Source of the DNA: Garcia nutans
Taxonomy: Eukaryota; Streptophyta; Magnoliopsida; Malpighiales; Euphorbiaceae
Assembly: GCA_947685225.1 (NCBI GenBank)
Contig: CANTUV010000077.1
Location: 322,501 to 386,500, forward strand
Length of the DNA stretch: 64,000 nucleotides
Reading direction: 5' to 3'
Below the pieces are notes generated by a model, which saw only the letters and a list, made by a program, of their open reading frames with translations, did not search any database and was not told where the DNA came from. Positions 44,613-58,584 of the stretch are shown here, piece by piece (position 1 is the stretch's first letter; every line of letters starts with the position of its first letter). A program made the position numbers and the translations under genes.

Positions 44613-44645
44613 ATTAACTTAACCCATATATATATATATTAATAG

Positions 44646-45329
44646 GGTTATAATCGAGCCGAGCCGTATCAAACTTTAAAAAGCTTAAACTTGGCTCGTT
44701 ATAAAATAATTAAGTTCAAATTCGAATTTAAATCGAACCCGAGCGAGGTTGAGTTTATATCGAATCAGATCATATATCATATATCTCGAATTTGAACTCG
44801 AACTTAATTTAAATAAATTTAACGAATTTAATAAACTTATTTTAGTTTTTATTTATTATTTATTATTTTTTATATTTTCATAAAAAATACACTAATATTA
44901 ATGATTTTATGAAAGATAAACAATATGATTATATATTAATAAAAATAAAATATTATATTACTATAATGTTATATTTTATTATAAATTATTAATCTATTTT
45001 ATATTGTATATTATTTAATTTATTTATTATATATATCATCTATTAATAAATTATATAAATTAAATTAGTTAAAAAATTAATATATTCATATGCATAGTTT
45101 AATATATATAAATTAAAATATATATTTTAATTAAATATACTAAACGAGCTAACTTATAAGCTTAATTTGTAAATTTTTTAAATGAATCAGCTCGCGAGCT
45201 AACGAGCCAAGTATTTCTTAGCTTGAGCTTGGCTCATTTAATAAATGAGCAGTTTGAGCTCTAGCCTAAATGAACTTTTACTGAGCTGAAATCCATACCG
45301 AGCTCGAATAACTTGACTCATTTATAACC
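44646..45329. mobile_element. MITE-like element with GGTTATAA ends
   Basis: Left end GGTTATAATCGAGCCGAGCC and right end (reverse complement) GGTTATAAATGAGTCAAG form imperfect inverted termini 684 bp apart. The inside has GAGCTTGGCTCATTT-like and AACTTGGCTCG-like text near the two ends and an AT-rich centre without coding sequence. A target duplication was not resolved. Confidence 0.55.
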
Positions 45330-45687
45330 TTATATATTGGGAGAGTTGGCCCCTCATGTATTTTTTTTAAATTTAAATAAATTTTTTTAAATATTTATAA
45401 TATTTATAAATTTTGACTCCATTCAAATATATGTACACTAAAATACTAAGATTTAAATTTTTCTATTTAATTTCTTATTTTTATCAATTATTTATTTAAA
45501 TATCCAATCCAATTCTACTAACAAGAGATACAAGTTTATATATTAATTATTGAATAAAAAAATCAATGCAGCAACAGAAATTAAAAGATTTATGAAAGTT
45601 GTCTCTAACTTTCTCTCACATTTATCACAGTAAAATTCTTTTCATTGACCAGGAGCAGGGAATAGTTGTGAGATTGTGTTGTTTACA

Positions 45688-46106
45688 GGGTGTTTAACTT
45701 AATTTATAAGGTTGTCACTTATAAGTTTTAAATTTAAATTTATTATTTATTTAAATAATTTTTTGAGCTTATAAGCGGTAAAAAATAAGTTAAGAAAGAA
45801 TAATTTATAATTTTAATGCTTATAAATACTTAGATTATAAGTTAATTTGGCTAAATAAATTACTATATTATTGCTATTTAATTTACTAAATAGTCTTAAT
45901 AATATAACTATATATTTTTTTAGTCATTTTACTAGCAAATATATTTATAAGCTATTTTTTATTAAATATATTAAAAATTTATCAGTTATTTATAAACACT
46001 CAAAATAAATATATAACTGTTTAAAATTTTAATTGCTTATAAGCCAAATAAACTTATAAATACTTAATACTTATAAGTTAATTTTCATAAGCTAAGCCAA
46101 ACACTC
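45688..46106. mobile_element. MITE-like element with GGGTGTTT ends (hAT-like)
   Basis: Left end GGGTGTTTAACTTAATTTAT, right end in reverse complement GAGTGTTTGGCTTAGCTTAT. Several CTTATAAG motifs are spread along about 419 bp. This is the layout of short non-autonomous hAT-type elements in plants (inference). No clear 8-bp target duplication was found. Confidence 0.6.
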
Positions 46107-47172
46107 TTTTAATTTAATTGTGAAATTATTTTTAGTTGTAAATATTTTTTTATATATATGAAATGCAGTTGTGAATGATGATTATAGAATATTTGAATTT
46201 CACCCCCCTTGACATTCGTTTATACGTTCGTCCCTAAAAATAAATGTAATTATTTCATATACAAGTGAAAAATTACTATTTCAAAATATATAGTTAATTT
46301 CATACATACAATCGATTTGTTAGGAATTCCAATTTGTATTTCCGAATCATAACTCTAATTTTACTTAATAGACAAAATTTTATGCTAAAATCTTCACTAA
46401 TATTTGGCAATAGTGAAATTGTTAAAACAAATTAAATGTTAAAGTTGGATGTATGGATAATATAAAGTTTTCAAATTAATTATATTTAGAGATTATAGAC
46501 AGATAATATTTCTATACAGGGGTAGATTTAATTTGGATGATAAATGATATATATAATTTAAATAAAAAGTGAAGTTGATTTTTTATTATATGTCAATTTT
46601 TATTTTTATTTTTTAAATACTTCATTGCTTGCTTTGAATTTTTATGCATTTTTAAATTTTTTCTTAAAAAATCTAAAGTTTTTGTATTTTTAGTATACAA
46701 AATAAATAAATTTTAGATATATGTTTCCAAAAATAAAATATACTTTTGATATATGCATAAAAAATGAATATTTTAAAAAATATTTAAAATTTTTTCAGAT
46801 ATTTTTAAACAAATCCCACTTTTTTTTTAAAATAACTTGACTTTGAGTTTAATTCAAACTCGTGATTAAGAGAATTCGAAATTCAATAGAAGTAAAAAAG
46901 TCTCATCATCACAAAAATTCACAAGAAAAGGTTTTGAATAGATTATAGAAAATGCATTAATTGACCTTCCAAACAAGACTGATATTTGAAGGAATATCCA
47001 AATATTTATTGAATACGAAGGAATATCCAAAGAAGGCATAAGGCATAATAACAACAATGGTATACGTGCACAACAGCAACAATGGTAGCAGCAGCAATGG
47101 ATACCTTAAAAGGGCCAAAATTGAAAATAATAATAATAGTAACAGTAATGGAAAAAAGTTCAGGAAACCCAC
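46107..47172. other. AT-rich region upstream of hydrolase copy 3
   Basis: Nothing recognisable to about 47000. 47040-47170 has AAC/AAT and AGC-type triplet-rich text that may lie in the 5' UTR of copy 3. Confidence 0.4.
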
Positions 47173-47359
47173 ATGGGATATCTAAGAAAGTTAACATTTT
47201 TAAGGAAAAAACAATTATTTAGGTTCTCTGCTGATACTTTTTACCTTAACCAGCTGCCAGATAGCTTCAAAGGGTCAAAACACATCGAAAAGGAAGTCAA
47301 GCATCATTTCAACTATTGGATTCCTGAAACTCAGCATAAGATTTCTATGGTTCAGTCAG
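47173..47359 (+). other. Possible N-terminal or 5' UTR exon of hydrolase copy 3
   Basis: An ATG at 47173 opens a frame that reaches a GTAAGA donor at 47360. Spliced to the acceptor at 47414 it continues in phase into ATG 47417, adding about 63 residues; a shorter option is ATG 47347, which adds five. No similarity was recognised and copies 1 and 2 do not show the same peptide, so this is probably a 5' UTR exon that is open by chance. Confidence 0.35.
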
Positions 47360-47416
47360 GTAAGAAAAGTTCAAAAACTTTTCATGATACAGTTTTTCCT
47401 TTTTATTGAACCAGGG

Positions 47417-49339
47417 ATGGTTTCAAGAACAGTAGTTGTGTTGTTGATTGGTCTTCTAGGAATGGTTTATCAGGACACGCAGCTACCTCCTCCACCACCA
47501 CAACCAGAGAAGGATAGTCCTCCTGGGAACTCATCATCAAGAATCAGACTCAGTGATGGAAGATTTTTGGCTTACACGGAAAAAGGAGTCCCCAAGAACA
47601 AATCTAAGTTCAAGATTATTATTGTTCATGGCTTTGGAAGTTCAAAAGAAATGAACTTTCTAGCTCCTCAAGTAAAAAACATTGATCTCTTCTATATACT
47701 TCTTTAAATTGATCTGAAATTTTAGACATTTTCATTTGGGGTTTGCTTCTAAATTGAGCATAGGGAACTTATTAGGTTAACAATCTGGAGTTCTATCAGA
47801 AATTTGAAAGATACTGATTGCTCAAAGACTCAGCGTAAATTAACATATTTACCAAACTACATATTAAAACAATAGAAAAAACTAATTCTCATTTCAACAC
47901 AATTTAGAATTTTCTTTTGCTGGATTTACATGCTTTTAGTGAAATTGATGTGTAGAAAAGATAGGGAAGTGATTTTGGTTGCTCAAAGACTCTGCATAAT
48001 TAACAAAACTATATACTAAATCAATAGAGGTTAAAAAAAAATCATTTAAACACAATTCGGAGTGTTATTATTCTAGATTTTCAGAGATTCCTTTAGTGAA
48101 GTAGATGTATAGAAAAAGCTAGGGAAGTAATTGTGATTGCACATAATAGGTGGTAGTATATATCAATTTATGTTTCTAAAATTCTGTAATTTTGTTTGTT
48201 TGGGAATTACGTTATACTCCAATATGCATGATTTACAAGAAAAACTGCTACACTCTCCTTCCTGTCGGCAAAGAAATAATTATGGATTTGGTTGTTAATG
48301 TACAAGTAAAGTGAATTTCACAGTGGTTCAGTTTTCAGGAACTAATAGAGGAGTTGGGGATATATTTTCTGCTGTACGATCGAGCTGGGTATGGAGAAAG
48401 TGATCCAAACCCAAAGCGAACTGTAAAGAGCGAAGCACTTGACATTGAAGAACTTGCTGATAAGCTGCAGATAGGATCCAAGTTTTATGTGATAGGAGTC
48501 TCAATGGGATCATACCCTGTCTGGAGTTGCTTCAAACACATACCACACAGGCAAAATAACTCCATCCTAACTGCATATTTTTTTCATTCGAGTATCATAA
48601 AATTTTGGTACTTACCTCAATAACATTTTGTGCAGGCTAGCAGGTGCAGCACTAATAGTCCCAGTTGTAAATTATAGATGGCCTTCTCTCCCTAAAAGTT
48701 TGATAAAAAATGACTATAGGAGAAAACTTATCCGATGGGCATTCTGGTTTTCAAAGTATGCTCCTGGTCTATTACATTGGTGGATCACTCAACAATGGCT
48801 CCCTTCAACTTCTGTCATGGAAAAGAATCCTTTTTTCTTTAGCACTGAAGATATAGAAATCTTGAAGAAAATACCAGGATTTCCAATGTTAAGTCAGGTA
48901 ATTATATGCTACATATGCAAAAAAAAAAAGGAACAGTTGTATGGTTGCAGAAACATTTAAAGCAGCAGCAAATTAACATAATAAGTACATGATAATTTGT
49001 ATTCTACACCTACAGGAGAGTTTGCAACAACGAGATGTTTTTGATACTCTTCGTCTTGATTTTATGGCGGGTTTTGGAGATTGGGACTTTGATCCAATTC
49101 AACTAAGAAATCCCTTTCCTCAAAATGAAAGTTCTGTTCATATATGGCAAGGTTATGAAGATAAGGTTGTACCATTCCAACTTCAAAGATACATTTCAGG
49201 AAAGTTACCATGGATTAGATATCATGAGGTTCCTCATGGTGGTCATCTAATTGTGCATTATAGTGGTTTATGTGAAGCTGTATTGAAGGCACTTTTACTT
49301 GGAGAAGAACCTCTTAAATTAGAACAAATTCATCTATGA
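47417..49339 (+). CDS. Alpha/beta-hydrolase superfamily protein, intact copy 3 (350 aa)
   Basis: Exons 47417-47671, 48339-48550, 48636-48897, 49016-49339; in phase, 1053 nt. A hydrophobic N terminus (residues 5-20) suggests a membrane anchor, followed by a Pro-rich stretch and the fold: FKIIIVHGFGSSKE (oxyanion side), LLYDRAGYGESDP, nucleophile elbow GVSMGSY with Ser140, GYEDK with Asp292 and HGGHLIVH with His320, giving a plausible Ser-Asp-His triad. This is the plant family of At3g03240/At3g48410-like proteins, for which I know no established substrate. Copies 1 and 2 upstream in the same orientation are broken, so this is the only intact member here. Exon 2 ends at a GC donor (CAG then GCAAAA at 48551), as in copies 1 and 2. 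Confidence 0.92.
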
Positions 49340-52300
49340 TTGGCAATTGTTCATTCATTTGTAACATGATCATTTCATTATTCAAAATGTTTTTCATGTA
49401 AGTAGATTGATTTTTAGAGAATGCAAATATTTGTCATTTGAAAAGTTGATTGAAGTGACCGTAATTCTTTCTCTTGTTTTTTCCATGCATATGTAAAGAA
49501 ATTTTACCATTGAATCACTTGTATATGTAAGTCTCGTTTTTTTTTTAAGTGTAAAGGTTCATACAACAAAAGCTTTGTTATAAGAGCTCTGTTTAATTTG
49601 CTGAACAATGGAAAACTATAAAAGGAAATTATCGGTCTTGAGAAGCACAATGTTCTCATGGCCTAAATTCAATTAACTTAAACAAGATGAATGCATGCCA
49701 GTCCTTCAGATTCTCCACTTCAACAATTGGCAAATGTTGTCTACTGCTAAATTTCATCACTCAGTTTCAAAACTAGAGTTTTACTATGTTGATCAAATTA
49801 GCATACAACTGTACAAAGATTGGTTGAAAAAAGAAAAAGGTCGTCTTCTTCAGGGAGCAGCAATAATAATCTATTATTGCTAAGAAATACCAATTAGAAA
49901 AGTTTCACTGGGAGCAAAGAAACATTTCGAGGTAATTTTTATATCACATACACGATGAATACAAGAATCAAAGACAAAGCAAAAATTTTTCAATACAATG
50001 ATGTTGAATTCAAGATGGAGCCCCAGGCAAAGCTATATATATATATATATATACATATAATGTTTTATTTTGTAGTTACCTGATGATATATAATAACATT
50101 GAGATATGTCCATAAAAGTTCAGGAACCAAGAGTTGCCGATTCTTATTTGCAGAAATTTAGATGAACTGGGCCTCATGGTGAATTCTTGAAAGAAGGGGT
50201 AACCACTCTTACTGACCAACCCATCAAAACACAGAAAGTCGTCAAAATTAAGCTTTAGGTACAGAAACAGGAAAAGATAATAATAAAAGGAAGAAGAGAG
50301 AAAAATTGTCGAAGTTGGCAGTGTCAAGAACAATACCTTTAGGTTAGCTTTTCTAAGTTTATTGCTTATGGCCAACTCTGTTCATTCATATTTTGCAGAG
50401 CTATCAAGGTCCATCATAAAAGAGAAAAGATCCCTTTAAGTGCATGAATGAGACGGGTTAAGGTGGTCTTTTACTTATACCAAAATCATCCATAATAGCT
50501 TGGCACCCTATAATTGTGACAAACTGATTTAAAAGACATTAACAAATGTGCTATTCTAACTAATTAACCACATAGTAATCTAGGCAGAAGATCCCAGTTA
50601 GGAACTACTGTCTAACAATCCACAGGATCTTGTTTAGGCATTTTGTCCTCGCAGTCCATAGACAAAAGGTGAAGATTACTGTGTTTGAGTTTTGATTATT
50701 ATTATGAAACAAATATCCATCATTAAATACTGCAATAACAACACAGCACATCATCTCCATTGAAACCAGCATAAAAATTTTTTTATTAATTTTTACACAC
50801 CCCTTCAAATTCTTGAACTTACATCCCAAAGAAAACTGTTAATTAGTATGAACCTTGAATATATGAATATAAGATTTTGTACCTGTGGACAGTGAAAGAG
50901 ATGGCTGCAATTATTGACATAACTGCATGTGTGCAAGGTGTCAAATCTATAGCAATATGTAACTGTAATTGCTTCAAATAACCATACAGCTTCATTATGT
51001 ATATAAAACAATTTTCTTTTGAATAAATTATTCATCTCATGCAAATTAATAGGCCTATTTACCTTAAATTATATTCTATATATTATTTTATAAATTAATT
51101 AATATGTTAAAGTTTATTATATTAAAAAAATTTATTATATATTTAATAAATATAACTTATATTAAAATAAATTTTTCATCCCAATCAAAATACTATAGTG
51201 TGTTTTTTAACCACACAATAGCCACACAAATTCAAATTTTAGGAATGTATTTACTTATAGAAAATAGTGTTTATTTTTTAAACTTTAGTTTTAATAGAAT
51301 TAGAGCATTTATTTTTTACAAAAAATTTAAAAAATGTATTCATTTAGTAAAAATGAAAAAGTGTTTTTTAGTTTGGAAAACTGGAAAATACATTTATTTG
51401 ATAAAGATGAAAAATAATTTTCTATTTTAAAAAAATAAAAAAATTGTTTATTTAAGAAAATTAAATATATTTTTATAAAAAAAATATTGCGAAAAAAATG
51501 AAAAATCATTTCTCAAACTTTTAAAATTAATATATATATATCAACCTTCTAGCAAACCTCTGTTTTTCCTCTGTCCGTGAGTGGTCCATATCTAATCTGT
51601 TGGTAGTTTTCATTCAGATCTCGGGGCGGTTGATGGCCATTTTTTGTTATCAGTAGCCCCAAACTCCTCTGTTTTTCTTAGTTTTATTATAGTTTTTGAG
51701 TTTTTCTAATAGATTTGCTTATCATAGCTTCAGGTATGATTTTTTTTTCTCTCTCTTTCTTTGTGTCAGCTATATATTTTTTATATAATAAACTAAAAAT
51801 GGATTCTCCTCGCCACGGAATCTATTCCCTTTTTTCATTGGTACTAATGTACTTGTTGATGCTGTTATGGGTTCAACTGCCATTAATTACAATCTCCAAC
51901 CACCACTTCATTCACTCACCATAACGAGGTGTATTTCCAGAAAATAGTTTTGTTCAAAACATTTCTGCCTGCTTGCCTTATTAATTGTTGAAAGCTAATT
52001 CTGGCTACGTGTACATACTTGTTGAAAGCTAATTATATTGTGTATCAATTGCAAATAACACACACGTGAATGCTATTTGGGTCTTAGTGATTCATGCGCA
52101 AGAGACAAACAAATTCAACTTGCCTTAGCCTACAAACCACCATTTTCGAGAGGGACTCGTACACAGAAATGCCAAATTTTTTATTATATATATTTGTATT
52201 TTCTTGCTTTCTTATTAAGAAACTGTCAATGTCGATTTGGGTTGAGAATAGGGCAGAGCAAACATTTCGAAACTAATCAAACTTGACTGATCCGATTGAA

Positions 52301-52819
52301 ATTAGACTAATTTAATCAATTTAGAAATAAGCAATGAATTGATTCAGTTTTACTAATAATAGAAAAATATTAAATATATACGCTTGGTCGGATTTAAGAT
52401 TTTTTTTTGCTTGAATTTGAACACTGTATATATACACATATTTAATGACATTATTTTTATTTTGTTTTACTCCTGATCCGACCAAACTCGATCCGATCCA
52501 TCCAGCAATATTAAAAGTGAACTGAAATAGTAAAACTTAACTCGTTTAAAATTGATCCAATCTAACCCAAATGAACACGAATCGTTTAAAATTTATTTAA
52601 CCCGATCCAAATAAATTTGAAATTAACTCAAGTCAATAAAAATTATAGGATATTCGGTCAATGTCAAAATGATATTTTCAGTATTTAATTAGATTTCAAA
52701 AAAAAATATTTTTTTAATACGATCAAATCCAATTTGCGCTTTGCACGAATAGAGACAACTACAAGCCTATGATAAATACTTGCTAGTATGATGGATGATG
52801 GGACAAAAAATATATTTTA
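49340..52819. other. Intergenic region without recognised genes
   Basis: 49340-49500 is the likely 3' UTR of hydrolase copy 3. A TA microsatellite lies at 50036-50053. 51100-51520 is low-complexity AAAAATGAAAAA-type sequence. Open frames in this stretch lack family features. 52290-52760 is AT-rich. Confidence 0.5.
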
Positions 52820-53065
52820 TGTTGTAAATAAAAAAAATGAGAAAATAGATAGAAAATGAGAAATAAAAAAAATCTTTTTATTATGAATATATATTTTGCA
52901 CCACTTATAATGGGGTTTATATAGTGGTACAGGTAGAATTTAGATAAGAATAAAAGATTACAACTATTATCAAATTAAATCATCATTTAAATATGATAGA
53001 ACTAATTGTAATATTAATAGGATAAAATTAATTCAATTAAGTAGTTATCTATATATTTCTTAACA
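52820..53065 (-). repeat. 3' LTR of the copia element
   Basis: 246 bp, TG...CA. Partner of 58333-58584. Flanked on the inside by CTTTTCCTTGAATGACTACC, the side where a polypurine tract would be expected on the minus strand (AAGGAAAAG). Confidence 0.82.
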
Positions 53066-53699
53066 CTTTTCCTTGAATGACTACCTCTATGAATATGCCT
53101 CGTTAAAATCTTATCAAGAAAAATTCAGTGGAATATAAACTTAGCAAAGGAAAAATAGTACAATATTCATAGGTAACTTCCCCTCAAAAATATATTCAAC
53201 TAAGATATTTTAAGTGTATGCATTCCAACATTGTATACATTTCTTTTGAAGACTAATGTCGATAGTGTCTTAATGAATAAGTCTGTTGGATTATCACTTG
53301 AACAAACTTTACAAATATATTTTTCCTTCCTTCATGAGTTCATGAGTATAAAAAAAATTTGGTGATTTATGTTTGATCATATCACCTTTTATACATCCTC
53401 CCTTAATTTGTGTAATACAACCACATTACATTCATGCAATATTGTCTGTTTGTCACCTTCTATAAGTAATCTGCAAGCTTCTCCAATTTGTTTGATTATG
53501 GTTTTCAATCATATACATTCACAACTGACTTCACGAATGGATAATATCTCATGTAGATAGCATAGAATATGTTTCACTCTATTTCAATGCCTTCTAGTTA
53601 GTGTAAAACTAAATATTGCAAACAAATTAACTGTAAAAATAATATATGACCTTGTATTATTAGCAAATATAAAACTTTTTCATATTACACTGAGATATG

Positions 53700-54200
53700 A
53701 TACTTCAGGACTATGAATCTCTTTATTATCTTTTCATGAGCGAAAAAGATTTTCTTTTACATTAAGAGAATGAATAACTATTAGAGTGCTTAATGAATAA
53801 TAATGAATAACTATTGGAGTGCTTAATGGATAATATTTATCCATATAAATTATTTTAAGATGATATTTGATGGACAAGAATTTTATTTGACAGATACTCA
53901 ATTTAAAATCCAAGACAAAATTTAGTTTTTTCAAGATCTTTCATTTCAAATTCCTTTCTTAAATAATTTGCAGTAATTGAGATCTCTTATGGAGTTCCTA
54001 CTATATTTAAATTATTAGCATAAACTGTAACTATGATAAATTCTGTATTTATCTTTCAGATAAAAATACGTAGGCAAATAAAATTATTTCATATTCATTT
54101 TTTTTAAGTATTCAAATAGGCGATTGTACCATATCCGCCTAGATTGCTTTAGCTTATATCAGGATCTTTGAAATTTAATATGGTATATTTGTTAAGATAT
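53700..54200 (-). pseudogene. copia reverse transcriptase fragment
   Basis: Minus-strand text in shifting frames gives YKLKQSRRIWYNRLFEYL (about 54170-54110), then KLNFVLDFKLSICQIKF and YMDKYYPLSTPIVIH (53734-53934). These correspond in order to the GLKQS, LGLQIE-like and MDKAHPLSTPM-like blocks of Ty1/copia RT. Several stops and frameshifts; a short duplication of the PLSTPIVIH segment is present at about 53770-53815. Non-functional. Confidence 0.8.
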
Positions 54201-57200
54201 TATATGTTTTAGTCATCTTGGTACTTCAGATACTTCATGTATCTTGAATCATTCAGGAATTTTCATATATATATATATATCATTATCTAATGAACCATAT
54301 AAGTAAACTATTACAACATCTATCAAATATATGTTAAGCCTTTCAAAGGCTACCAAACTGATAAAAAAATCTAAAGATAATAACATCCATGATAGAAGAA
54401 TATGTCTTATTATAATATATACTTTGTGAGAATTTTTGTACTATAACTTTGTGCCTTGTATTTTATAATTTCATTTAACTCATTTCTCTTATGAATCATA
54501 TGAATAAGTTATCATAATATAATGTCGAGCCCTTCAGAGGCTGCCAAAGTAATTTTAAAAGTAATTGTATTCATAATAGAGAAAACGTGTTATTTTCATA
54601 ATCTCATTTGATTTTACATACAATATCTCATGGGTCTAACATCTTTTAGTATCTGGACTCTTGATCTAAATATTGCATGTTTAGCAAATGAGTAGCTCGG
54701 CCTATATTACTTTCTATTTTGGTCAAACTCTTCGATGTCAATAATTTTAATAATTTTTAGGCTCAAGTATATTTCAATAATTTCAATAACAACATATGCA
54801 AATATATTATCAACAATAATTTTATCTCTTTCTCACATATTTCTAGTTTTAAATGATATCTCAAAGATTTTCAGTACCGAAATTACTTCCGGGGTTACTT
54901 ATTTAGAAATATGTAGTTGTTGATTTATGTTGTTTTTGACCTCTTTAGGAGTGTTATTTTAAAATTATTCATTATTTCATCTTTTTAAAATTAATCTTTT
55001 AACAAAGTGGTCCACCACGCTTCGGGTCTATATTATATTCAATGGTTGTCATACTAATAAGACTTTCTACATGGACAATCAATTAAAAAAGAGTATTAGT
55101 AACTGTAACATATAATTTAGATACCTTCTGAGTATCTATAAGATATCTGGCAACTGATTTATAATATTCTACAAAAGAATTAGTTTTTAAACTTTCAATT
55201 TATATTAATTTGTACGTGTATCAAGATTTGGACAAAGTTAGTATATTTCAACTAATCTCTTGTGTTTTTAGCCTTTTACTTTTATCTTCTCTTAATGGTG
55301 AGAAAATCAATTCACTAAAAATCTTGTTCTAGAAAATTTATAATTAAAGATCCATAATATCTAATGTGAACAATCAGAATCTACATAGATATTAAAAAAA
55401 TATTGATAATTCATTTTATTTCTTTAAAGGGATACAATAATAACATATACACTTCAATAAGAAATTTTAATACCACAAATTCTAAATAAGATATATTATG
55501 TCAGATAAACACAAGTTGTAAAATGAAAAACTTGTGATATGAAGACAATTAAAAGCATATTAAAATACAATATAAATAATAACATGTATCCAAGTAGATA
55601 TAAAAAGTTTTGATTTCATAAGCATAAAAATAATAATTGATGGTAAATTTTTAATAAATAATAATTCAACTAAACCATATTGAGTATGAACATATGCAAT
55701 AAAATGTTCAATAATAATATAATCATAAAATATTTTTCAAGTGAACTCATATATATTATCCAGATAAATTGTTTTGATATGATAATCAAGAAATATCGAC
55801 TTTAACTTTATAATTGGAGAAAGAAATTTAGCAAAAGTAATATTGTGAGTTGTCAATAAAAAAAATGTGATCATCGAGTTAAAGAATCAATTAAAATCAT
55901 AAAATATCTAAATATTCAACAAGATTGATGGATATGACCACAAATATCACAATGTATTTTTTGTAGAAATTTAGGGGATTCTAAATATAATTTAGATAGT
56001 GAAGGTAATTGATTTACCTTGAGCACAAGAAGTACAAAAATAATCATTAAACAAAAAGAATTTTTTGATTTTCTTAGTGAATGTCAATTTATATTCTCAA
56101 TAATACGTCGCATCATATTTGAATATGAATGATCAACAATGTCATGCCAAATAAAAATTTTTGAATTTATGCACTTTCGGTACATATAATGTAACTTAAC
56201 AATATTTATTTTTATAAAGTACAATCTAATTAAGAAATTTATAATTTCTTAATTATGAACTTCTTGTTGAAATTCGTAGAATTAGCATATAAAAATTCAA
56301 TATCCCCCTCACTTTATTTTAATAGGATATTCATTGCGAAATATTCTTTAAAACTTTATGGATTTCTTCAGGATCTACTTGAATACAATGCATCATCCAA
56401 ATATCATTTTACTCAAGTTTAGAAAATAAGATGGATTCTTCTAGAGTCTTCAACCATATTTGCAAAATCAGATATCATTTTAACATTAATTTCTGTTAAT
56501 GTTAACTATAATAAATATTTTATAATCATAAAAAATTATGAGAGTTGAGTCAATATATATATATATATATTAACACTTTTATTTTCAAAATTGGTAAAGA
56601 AAATTTTTTCACAATGACCCTTTTTATCATGATCTCGTCAATGGTCTTGAAAATAAAATATTATATAAACCAATTAGATAAGTTTGATGATATTTCATTA
56701 AAAGCTAAAAATTTTATTTAGCTACAAATAAATAAAAAATTAATTCAAAATATGTTTGTAAACATATGTTTTCAATATTGTTACTGTAGCAGTACATTTG
56801 AGGCATGCAAAGTTTAATATTTATTAAAAATACTGTAATAAATCATTGATAATAAGATAATTAATTTTTAATTTCTCATTTAAATAATTAAAAGAAAATT
56901 TATTACTTCTAAGAGATCCTGCGGGAATGCTTGATTTTTTTTTTCTAGTATTTCTAAGATTCACAATATCGATATGAATCTCGTTGTCAAGTATTCATAA
57001 CAGATAATTTCTTCAGAAAATATTAAGAGTAAAAAATTTAAGTTTTATAAGAATTAACCTTATAAATATATCATATTTAAATGAGAATTATAAATTAGAT
57101 AGATTACAGAACTATCAAATAAATAAAGACTAAAAATTATAATTATAGTTTAAAATATCATAACTCTAAAATTACAAATGTTCATATAAAATCATAGTAA

Positions 57201-58332
57201 ATATCAATTTATTTATCAGCTTGACTTCAATACATAAATATTTACTCATAATTTTATTTTTTTATTTTCATATATTATATTAAGATATTAGATATATAAC
57301 TATAAATACAAAAATAACTATTAAATTTAAATTTTACAAATAAAATTTCAAAATTTATTTATTCTTTAACAATATATAAATATATTTAATATACTCAAGA
57401 TATATATTTCTTGAATCATATATTGCACATATTAAATAAATAAATAAATATATATATATATATATTGCAAAATTAAAATGACAGGTTGATAATTAATTAT
57501 ATGCCACATATTGTTTCAATGTTAAATATTTGTCACAATACATTAGCTATTTTAAGAATTCAATAAACTCCCTATTTTCATAGAGATATATAGCTCACAA
57601 GTATGACTACATGTTAATATGCCATTAATGATTAATAATAAAATGACATTGTTAACCATTATAGCCACTAGCACAATTCAATAACCATCATTGAAAATTG
57701 ATCTTTCTTGTGACAGTAGAAAAAAAAGAAAGAAATAAAGAAATTGATTCATGGTTTTAATTCCGTTGATTGTCGTTCTACTTGAAGACTATGGTCATAA
57801 ATAAATTTATATTCAATGATAATACCTGTAGAAAATACAGTCATTCAATAACAATAACAAGAAATCCAAATCATGACCATAAATATTTTAAATTTAACAA
57901 CAATTGTCATGTATATATTTATATATCAAATGTTTCAATTGGCAATTGTGAAATAAAAATAATCATCCAATATCATAAATTTTAATTTTGTGAAATCAGA
58001 CTCTTAATTTATTTTGTATCGTCTTTTATCAATTCAAAATTTTCGAACAAATATATATATGTGTGAAATAAAAAAAATTCATAAATTTTTTTAATAATTC
58101 AACATGAGAGCTCTGATATCACTTATAGATAAAACTCTAAATATCAATATAGTCAAGATCAATTATGCTAAAATATTAAAAAAAATAAATTAAATATGAA
58201 AGCGTACCTAAATTTATTTTGCCAAATAAAATATTACGTTTTGTTGTTTTGATCTTTCACATTAATACATATGAATTTTGAAAAAAGATATACTTAAAAT
58301 AAATAAATTGATAGAGTTTCGTGCTGATAACG

Positions 58333-58584
58333 TGTTGTAAATAAAAGAATAGAGAATATAGATAGAGAATGAAAAATTAAAAAAATCTTTTTATTATGAA
58401 TATATATTTTGCACTACTTATAATGGAAATAAATATAGTAGTGTAAGTATAATTTAAATAAAAATAAAATATTATAACTATCATCAAATTAAATCCTAAT
58501 TTGAATAACATAGAACTAATTGTAATATTAATAGAATAAAATTAATTTAATTAAGTAGTTATCCATATATTTATTAATATTTCA
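58333..58584 (-). repeat. 5' LTR of the copia element
   Basis: 252 bp, TG...CA on the plus strand. Partner of 52820-53065 but clearly diverged. Confidence 0.82.

Larger units (their letters stand above)
52820..58584 (-). mobile_element. Old Ty1/copia LTR retrotransposon, decayed
   Basis: Two direct repeats at 52820-53065 and 58333-58584 start TGTTGTAAATAAAA and end in CA; both contain ATCTTTTTATTATGAATATA and AACTAATTGTAATATTAATA. Internal pol relics read on the minus strand. Next to the right LTR the minus strand has GTTATCAGCACGAAAC, a primer-binding-like sequence I associate with plant copia elements. The LTRs differ at roughly 12-18 percent of positions by eye and no target duplication could be found, so the insertion is old. 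Confidence 0.85.

Noticed and set aside
49695..51044. Short open frames (49695-49883, 50076-50375, 50605-51044)
   Set aside because: No family features, low complexity or hydrophobic by AT composition, and no splice-linked neighbours.
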